NCBI GenBank assembly: GCA_029784595.1
Contig: JAJETZ010000002.1
Coordinates: 1 to 64,000, forward strand
DNA from: Wolbachia endosymbiont of Meromenopon meropis
Lineage (GTDB): Bacteria > Pseudomonadota > Alphaproteobacteria > Rickettsiales > Anaplasmataceae
Length of the DNA stretch: 64,000 nt
Reading direction: 5' to 3'
Under the pieces are notes generated by a model. The model was not told the origin of the DNA. It searched no databases and was given only the letters and a program-made list of their open reading frames with translations. The position numbers and the translations under genes were made by a program. This document shows positions 58,861 to 64,000 of the stretch, piece by piece (the stretch's first letter is position 1; the number at the start of each line of letters is the position of its first letter).

Positions 58861-59895
58861 TTATAATTTACTAATGATTAATTTTTCAACTTCTAAAGAT
58901 TTTTTCTTAATATAATTATTTGCTTGTTGAATTAACGTATCTATCACTTCTTTTATAGGTTTTTCTCTATCAACAACACCAACGCTTTGGCCAGCCATCA
59001 ATGACCCTGTTTCAATATCTCCTTCTATAACTGCTCTTCTCAAAGCTCCAGCCCAGAATTTTTCTATTTCAAGCTGTCCATCTTCTTTTGAAATTTGCCC
59101 TTTTTGATACTTATCAATTACTTCTCTTTGATGTTTTACAAAATCATCGCTCGCTTTGTTAGCTATAGCTCTCACTGGAATTACAGAAAAATCAGCACTT
59201 ATTTGTATAGAAGAAACTGCATTGCGCGCAGCTGATTTAATAAATACCTCTTTGAAATTTTTATGAGCAATTGACTCATTTGTGCAAACGAATAATGTAC
59301 CTATTTGGCAACCACTCGCTCCCATTTCTAAGTAATTAACTATCATTTCACCTCTTCCTATTCCACCTGCAACAAATATCGGCGTTTTTTCACTTTTAAA
59401 ATAAGGTAATATTTCCTGCGCTAAAACTGAGGTGCTAACCGGACCTATATGTCCACCCGCTTCCATACCCTCTATTATTAATGCGTCTACTCCTATCTTT
59501 GCTAATCTTTTTGCAAGGCTTAATGACGGCGCAAAGCACATAACTTTAGTACCAACATCCTTAATTTTTTCTATACTATGTTTTGTTGGTAACCCACCCG
59601 CAAGTACTATGTGACTTACTTTTGTTTCAATACATACATCTATTAAATCACTCAAGCTTGGATGCATAGTTATTAAATTAACGCCGAATGGCTTGTTAGT
59701 TAGTTTCTGTGTTTCTAAAATTTCTTTTTTAAGCAATTTTGGAGACATAGCACCACACGCAATTACACCAAAACCACCGGCGTTTGAAATTGCTGAAACC
59801 AAGTTTCTTTCTGAAACCCAACTCATAGCGCCGCCCATTATTGCAAATTCACTACCAAGAAAATCTATTCCTTTTTTCGAGAGATCTCTCAACAT
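58861..59895 (-). CDS. nitronate monooxygenase / FabK-like flavin oxidoreductase
   Basis: This 344-residue protein belongs to the FMN-binding family that includes nitronate monooxygenase (2-nitropropane dioxygenase) and the enoyl-ACP reductase FabK. Key features are MGGAMSWVSERNLVSAISNAGGFGVIA at the start, the EGMEAGGHIG motif with the catalytic His, and the phosphate loop VAGGIGRGEMI...GASGCQIGT, with LMAGQSVGVV near the end. Which of the two reactions it catalyses cannot be decided from sequence. It starts 8 bases after the cytochrome b561 gene. Confidence 0.88.
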   Translation of the reverse strand: MLRDLSKKGIDFLGSEFAIMGGAMSWVSERNLVSAISNAGGFGVIACGAMSPKLLKKEILETQKLTNKPFGVNLITMHPSLSDLIDVCIETKVSHIVLAGGLPTKHSIEKIKDVGTKVMCFAPSLSLAKRLAKIGVDALIIEGMEAGGHIGPVSTSVLAQEILPYFKSEKTPIFVAGGIGRGEMIVNYLEMGASGCQIGTLFVCTNESIAHKNFKEVFIKSAARNAVSSIQISADFSVIPVRAIANKASDDFVKHQREVIDKYQKGQISKEDGQLEIEKFWAGALRRAVIEGDIETGSLMAGQSVGVVDREKPIKEVIDTLIQQANNYIKKKSLEVEKLIISKL

Positions 59896-59903
59896 ATAAT
59901 GTA

Positions 59904-60428
59904 TTATACAATGCGTCTAAAAATGTTTTGTTTATCCATTAATGTATGTTTTAAAGCAGCAAGTACATGAAGCACTGTAAAAAACATTATAAAATATGCA
60001 AGTATTGCATGTAATGTACTAGCAGCATTTGCAAGCTCTTTATTTTTACTAATCAACAAAGGAATATGAAAAAAAAGATATTTAATTCTAGCTCCAGAAG
60101 CAGAAGACATAACGTACCCAGACAAAGGTACCAATATCATTAAAATATATAAAACAAAATGTACTACTTTAATCATAGTAATCTCAAATCGCGATAAACC
60201 TGCTGAAAATTGCGGAGTACAAGTAAAAATGCGAAAAAATACACGTATTATCGCAAATTCAAAAACAGTAATTCCACAAATCTTATGAATAGTGTACATG
60301 GTAAATTTAAGCTCATTGTTAACTGGTAGGCGCTTCATATAAAACCCAGAATAGAACATGCCTATAAGAAAAGTAGCCATCAGCCAATGAATAATTCTTA
60401 AGCCTAAATTATATTTATGGTCTTTCAT
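59904..60428 (-). CDS. cytochrome b561 family membrane protein
   Basis: A 174-residue four-helix membrane protein of the prokaryotic cytochrome b561 type, which moves electrons from quinol. The His residues expected for two b hemes are in the helices: RIIHWLMA, TIHKICG, VVHFVLYIL, TLHAILAYF and VLHVLAALKH. LVPLSGYVMS is a family signature. It forms a pair with the following flavin oxidoreductase gene. Confidence 0.88.
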   Translation of the reverse strand: MKDHKYNLGLRIIHWLMATFLIGMFYSGFYMKRLPVNNELKFTMYTIHKICGITVFEFAIIRVFFRIFTCTPQFSAGLSRFEITMIKVVHFVLYILMILVPLSGYVMSSASGARIKYLFFHIPLLISKNKELANAASTLHAILAYFIMFFTVLHVLAALKHTLMDKQNIFRRIV

Positions 60429-61001
60429 TTTTTGATTACTTTAAAATAGCATTTATATAACAGAGAAACTATTTTTCAATCAAAATTTACTAAAGTACCT
60501 AATTAGATATGTCTAACAATACACTTATACCTAAATTTAGTTTAAAAGCCACTCTTAACTAATCATCTAAAATAGATAACGCGTACATTTACTACCTCAC
60601 ATAATAAATTAATTGAAGTTATTACTAATTTAGCCTAAAACTGACACAGTCATTAAAACTATAAAAATATCGAAATCGATATTTCGCAATTCAATTTTTT
60701 ACACTATTTTAAAGCATACACTTTCAAAGTTGGTTTCATTTTAACCTAAATAGCAAGAACTTAAACAGGTTTTTGTAAAATAAAAAATTATTTATTAAAT
60801 AAATCAAAAAAACTCTTGATATAAATCACAACAACAATATTAATTGAGCAATTATCTACTTAAAATTTTTTTGTTTTCTTTATTTTGCAAAACTCCGACT
60901 ATTTAAAGTCGAAGATCAAATTGAATACGTGTTTGTAATTTCGATTAAAACTCGTACCAGTAATATTGACTAAGTTAGGCAGTAAATTATTCACTTTCTG
61001 T
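60429..61001. other. spacer, nothing recognised
   Basis: AT-rich DNA downstream of uvrB and upstream of the cytochrome b561 gene. A partial dyad, TTTACTAAAGTA, near 60487 recalls the half-site seen elsewhere. No gene is seen. Confidence 0.4.
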
Positions 61002-62951
61002 TCAGTTTTTATTTGTACGTAAACTATCAAATCTTTCAATAAGACGTTTTATTTTTGCTGCATCTTCAAAATTTAGATTTTTAGCATGTTTTAACATCTG
61101 TTCTTCCAAATTAACTAAATTATCTTTATTAATATCAATTTTTTTCTCAACTGCCAAATTATCTTGTAGAGTATTTGATATAGCCTTTATTATAGTTTTT
61201 GGGGTAATATTATGTATTATATTGTACTCATGTTGTTTCTTCCTTCTTCTTTCAGTTTCTTTTAATGCACGTTCTAAAGAACCTGTCATTTTATCCGCAT
61301 ACAAAACTACTCTACCTTCGATATTGCGAGCAGCACGACCTATTGTTTGAATAAGCGAAGTTTCTGATCGCAAGAATCCTTCTTTATCAGCATCTAAAAT
61401 TGCAACCAATCCACATTCCGGAATATCAAGACCCTCTCGTAATAAATTAACACCAACTAAAACATCAATTTCCTTTGATCTTAATTTGCATATAATTTTA
61501 ATTCTCTCTAGTGCACCAATATCTGAATGTAAATAGCTTACCTTCATATTTAATTCACTTATATATTCTGCTAATTTTTCAGCAATTTTTTTAGTTAATG
61601 TGGTAATAAGAACACAAAACCCCTTTTTTATCGTTATTTGTGCTTCATAAATCACATCATCAACTTGAGTCTCTGTTGGCTTAATAATACAAATCGGATC
61701 TGTAAGCCCAGTCGGACGAATAACTTGTTCTATAAATATATTACTGACTTTTTCTAATTCATATTTTCCTGGTGTAGCGGAAATAAAAATTGTTTGTGGT
61801 CGCATCTTTTCCCATTCTTCAAACTTTAGTGGACGATTATCAAAAGTAGAAGGAAGTCTAAATCCATAATCTACTAATTTTTTTTTACGCATCTTGTTAC
61901 TGCTATGCATTGCTCCAATCTGTGGAACAGTAACATGACTCTCATCTACAAATAAAATTACATCTTTTGACAAATATTCAAATAAAGTAGGTGGTGCATC
62001 CCCAGCTTTCATACCATAGAGATAACGCGAATAATTTTCGATGCCTTTACACGTTCCTGTTGTTAACATCATCTCTATATCAAAATTAGTGCGTTGCTCA
62101 AGACGTTTTGCTTCAACAATTTTTCCTTGTGAGTAATAATAATTCAAACGTTCATCTAACTCTTTTTTAATTAGCTCAATTGCCTGCAATAAAGTTTCAC
62201 GTGAAGTAATGTGATGGCTATTCGGTAAGATATTGATCTTATCTATACGTTTAATAATATTTTCTGTTATGACATCAATTTCAAAAATTTCTTTTACTTT
62301 ATTTTTACTCAAAGATAAACGCCAAGCCTTATTCTCATAGTAAGCAGGAAATATGTCAATAATATCTTCACGTACTCTAAAATATCCTCTATCAAATTTC
62401 ACACAAGAACGCTTATATTGTATATTAATTAAATTATTTAGAAAATCGTTAACATAAATTTCATCTCCAGTACTTAAAGTTATAGTCATATTTAAACAAT
62501 TTTCTGGCGAACCAAGACCGTATATGCAAGAAACACTTGCAACTATAATTGTATCTTTGCGCTCTAAAAGAGAGCAAACAGCAGAATAGCGTAGCATATC
62601 AATTCTTTCATTAATTACAGAATCCTTTTCAATATAAGTATCAGTTTGTGGAGAATAAGCTTCAGGCTGATAGTAATCATAATAAGAAATAAAGTATCCA
62701 ACGGCATTATAAGGAAAAAATCCCTTCATTTCTTCATAAAGCTGTGCAGCTAGAGTCTTGTTGTGCGCCATAATTAATGCAGGTCTATTTGTTCTTGCAA
62801 TAACGTTTGCCATAGTAAAAGTTTTGCCAGAACCAGTAACTCCGAGCAAAACCTGGTCTTTTTTACCATTATTCAATCCTGCAACCAATTTATCTATTGC
62901 TTGTGGCTGATCTCCTGCTGGTTTAAAATTCGTAACAATCTGAAATTTCAT
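61002..62951 (-). CDS. uvrB: excinuclease ABC subunit B
   Basis: UvrB verifies DNA damage in nucleotide excision repair. The 649 residues have Walker [15 protein letters not shown], the beta-hairpin [21 protein letters not shown], the helicase motif [21 protein letters not shown], and the C-terminal UVR domain ([23 protein letters not shown]) that binds UvrC and UvrA. All motifs are intact and the length is near normal. Confidence 0.97.
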   Translation of the reverse strand: MKFQIVTNFKPAGDQPQAIDKLVAGLNNGKKDQVLLGVTGSGKTFTMANVIARTNRPALIMAHNKTLAAQLYEEMKGFFPYNAVGYFISYYDYYQPEAYSPQTDTYIEKDSVINERIDMLRYSAVCSLLERKDTIIVASVSCIYGLGSPENCLNMTITLSTGDEIYVNDFLNNLINIQYKRSCVKFDRGYFRVREDIIDIFPAYYENKAWRLSLSKNKVKEIFEIDVITENIIKRIDKINILPNSHHITSRETLLQAIELIKKELDERLNYYYSQGKIVEAKRLEQRTNFDIEMMLTTGTCKGIENYSRYLYGMKAGDAPPTLFEYLSKDVILFVDESHVTVPQIGAMHSSNKMRKKKLVDYGFRLPSTFDNRPLKFEEWEKMRPQTIFISATPGKYELEKVSNIFIEQVIRPTGLTDPICIIKPTETQVDDVIYEAQITIKKGFCVLITTLTKKIAEKLAEYISELNMKVSYLHSDIGALERIKIICKLRSKEIDVLVGVNLLREGLDIPECGLVAILDADKEGFLRSETSLIQTIGRAARNIEGRVVLYADKMTGSLERALKETERRRKKQHEYNIIHNITPKTIIKAISNTLQDNLAVEKKIDINKDNLVNLEEQMLKHAKNLNFEDAAKIKRLIERFDSLRTNKN

Positions 62952-63032
62952 AGTTTCTACATTTTTATAACAGACTCACCACCAATATACTTGACAATAT
63001 AGGTAAAGCTCAGAAATGAAAGAGATAAAATC

Positions 63033-63797
63033 CTACCTTTTCCATTTATAAAGTTTGTTCCAAGTTTTATTATTGGTTAGTATAAAAAATACTGTTAAAA
63101 CTACAAAATATGCTATCACCTTAAATCCAAGCTTGTGTCGATGCTCTAGCTCTGGCTCTGCTGCCCACTGCAAAAAATTTACTACATCGTACGCCATGTT
63201 TTCAACTGTAGCAGGCATTGTATCGTCGTACTCCACTATTCCTTCTGAAAGTGGTGGTGCCATAGCCAGTTTTCCAGTTGGAAAATATGAATTAAAATAT
63301 AATCCATTTTCATCTTGTTTATTATCTTGATAATCTGTAAGAAGCGAATATACATAATTTGCACCATCGTGTCTTGCCTTAATTATCAATGACAAGTCTG
63401 GTGGAATCGCACCATTGTTACTTGCAGCTGCAGCTTCCTTAGAAGCAAAAGGCGCAACAAAATAATCAGAAGGTATTCCAGGCCTATCAAACATCTCACC
63501 TAAGTCATTAGGACCATCTTTAACCTTATAAGATGCTGCAATCCGTTTTACATCATCTTCAGAAAAACCGATATCCTGTAAATTACGAAACGCTACTCTA
63601 TTCATTGAATGACAAGCAGCGCAAACTTCTTTATATACTTTATAGCCACGCCGAATTGCTTCTCTATCAAAGTATCCAGTGATTCCATCGAAACTCCAGT
63701 TCATTTTTTTATTTGGCAATGGTTTAAATTCTTCAGCAGATAAAAAATGCACAAAAAATAAAATATAAAACATAGTTGATACACGCTTAATTAGCAT
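63033..63797 (-). CDS. petC: cytochrome c1 of the bc1 complex
   Basis: Cytochrome c1 passes electrons from the Rieske protein to soluble cytochrome c. The 254-residue protein has a signal peptide (to about residue 21), the heme site VCAACHSMNRVAFR (Cys59, Cys62, His63), the axial Met in KLAMAPPLSEGIVEYDD, the QWAAEPELEHRHKLGFK segment, and a C-terminal membrane anchor. It starts one base after the end of petB, so it is the last gene of a petABC operon. Confidence 0.95.
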   Translation of the reverse strand: MLIKRVSTMFYILFFVHFLSAEEFKPLPNKKMNWSFDGITGYFDREAIRRGYKVYKEVCAACHSMNRVAFRNLQDIGFSEDDVKRIAASYKVKDGPNDLGEMFDRPGIPSDYFVAPFASKEAAAASNNGAIPPDLSLIIKARHDGANYVYSLLTDYQDNKQDENGLYFNSYFPTGKLAMAPPLSEGIVEYDDTMPATVENMAYDVVNFLQWAAEPELEHRHKLGFKVIAYFVVLTVFFILTNNKTWNKLYKWKR

Positions 63798-63798
63798 T

Positions 63799-64000
63799 TT
63801 ATTTCATCTCCGGTATAGAATCACTTATAGTTTTTGGTAGTTTACCTAATTTTTCATATCTGCCAAGAAGTGGTAAAATTATCAAAAAGTACCCAAAATA
63901 ATAACAAGAAGAAAGTCTACTTAAAGTAACATAAGGTTCTTTAACCTCCTTTCCTCCAAGCCAAACAAGAAACGCAAAATTTATCAAAAAAATCCAGAAA
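63799..64000 (-). CDS. petB: cytochrome b of the bc1 complex, C-terminal part
   Basis: The frame runs off the window edge; only the last 66 or so codons are present. They read WIFLINFAFLVWLGG, then KEPYVTLSRLSSCYYFGYF and LPLLGRYEK, which is the last helices of cytochrome b (WIGGKPVEEPY...YYFAYFLVLLPLLG in relatives). A TTG at 63987 is an internal codon, not a start. The gene is followed directly by petC. Confidence 0.9.
   Translation of the reverse strand, partial: FWIFLINFAFLVWLGGKEVKEPYVTLSRLSSCYYFGYFLIILPLLGRYEKLGKLPKTISDSIPEMK

Noticed and set aside
1..64000. CRISPR arrays, rRNA genes, prophage or intact insertion sequences
   Set aside because: I looked for regularly spaced repeats, rRNA signatures, transposases and integrases and saw none.

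Overview
The window is AT-rich DNA from an obligate intracellular alphaproteobacterium of the order Rickettsiales. The evidence is: a ribA-virB8-virB9-virB10-virB11-virD4 operon (an arrangement known from Wolbachia and Ehrlichia-type genomes), several VirB2-like pilins, a second divergent VirB4, a circularly permuted tmRNA gene, PleD, a very large NAD-glutamate dehydrogenase, split respiratory and ATP-synthase gene sets, and long gene-poor spacers. By my own addition about 74% of the window is coding. Anaplasmataceae or a sister family fits best; I cannot name the genus.

Layout. 0-1.6 kb: secreted metallophosphoesterase (minus). 1.8-9.1 kb: promoter, tRNA-Leu(GAG), ribA, then the core type IV secretion (T4SS) genes virB8/9/10/11/virD4 (plus). 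10.4-14.4 kb: coxB-coxA-ctaB, a tiny coxF-like gene, then rnhA (minus). 15.5-17.7 kb: ftsK whose C-terminal gamma domain has decayed. 18.3-18.6 kb: permuted two-piece ssrA (minus). 19.9-21.4 kb: bamE-like lipoprotein and nrdB, divergent. 21.4-24.3 kb: about 3 kb without an intact gene, with an ankyrin-like remnant. 24.3-25.2 kb: two tandem, almost identical virB2 copies, the second frameshifted at its start. 25.3-30.7 kb: tRNA-Arg(ACG), dnaJ, then atpH-atpA-greA-ribB. 30.8-35.1 kb: M48/TPR protease, a third VirB2 pilin, fabG, HlyD-type secretion adaptor. 36-39.1 kb: a minus-strand run of three unrecognised genes, one only 57 residues long. 40.9-47.3 kb: gdh-tatB-pleD (minus). 47.7-51.2 kb: nuoD, pdhC, SH3-domain protein. 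51.8-58.7 kb: a T4SS satellite locus (minus) with a coiled-coil membrane protein, a small pilin-like protein, a VirB4 with an altered Walker A, and a roughly 1000-residue cysteine-rich secreted protein. 58.9-64 kb: FabK/NMO-like oxidoreductase, cytochrome b561, uvrB, petC and the end of petB.

How it fits together. The T4SS parts are spread over at least four loci: the core channel and coupling ATPases, the tandem pilins, a lone pilin, and the VirB4/secreted-protein locus. Energy genes (cox, pet, nuo, atp, pdh, gdh) suit an organism that respires host amino acids and pyruvate. RibA and RibB both lie here and provide the two entry steps of riboflavin synthesis. The least explained DNA is the 36-39 kb gene trio, the 51.8-58.7 kb locus, and a small family of TTTACT-type dyads in spacers.
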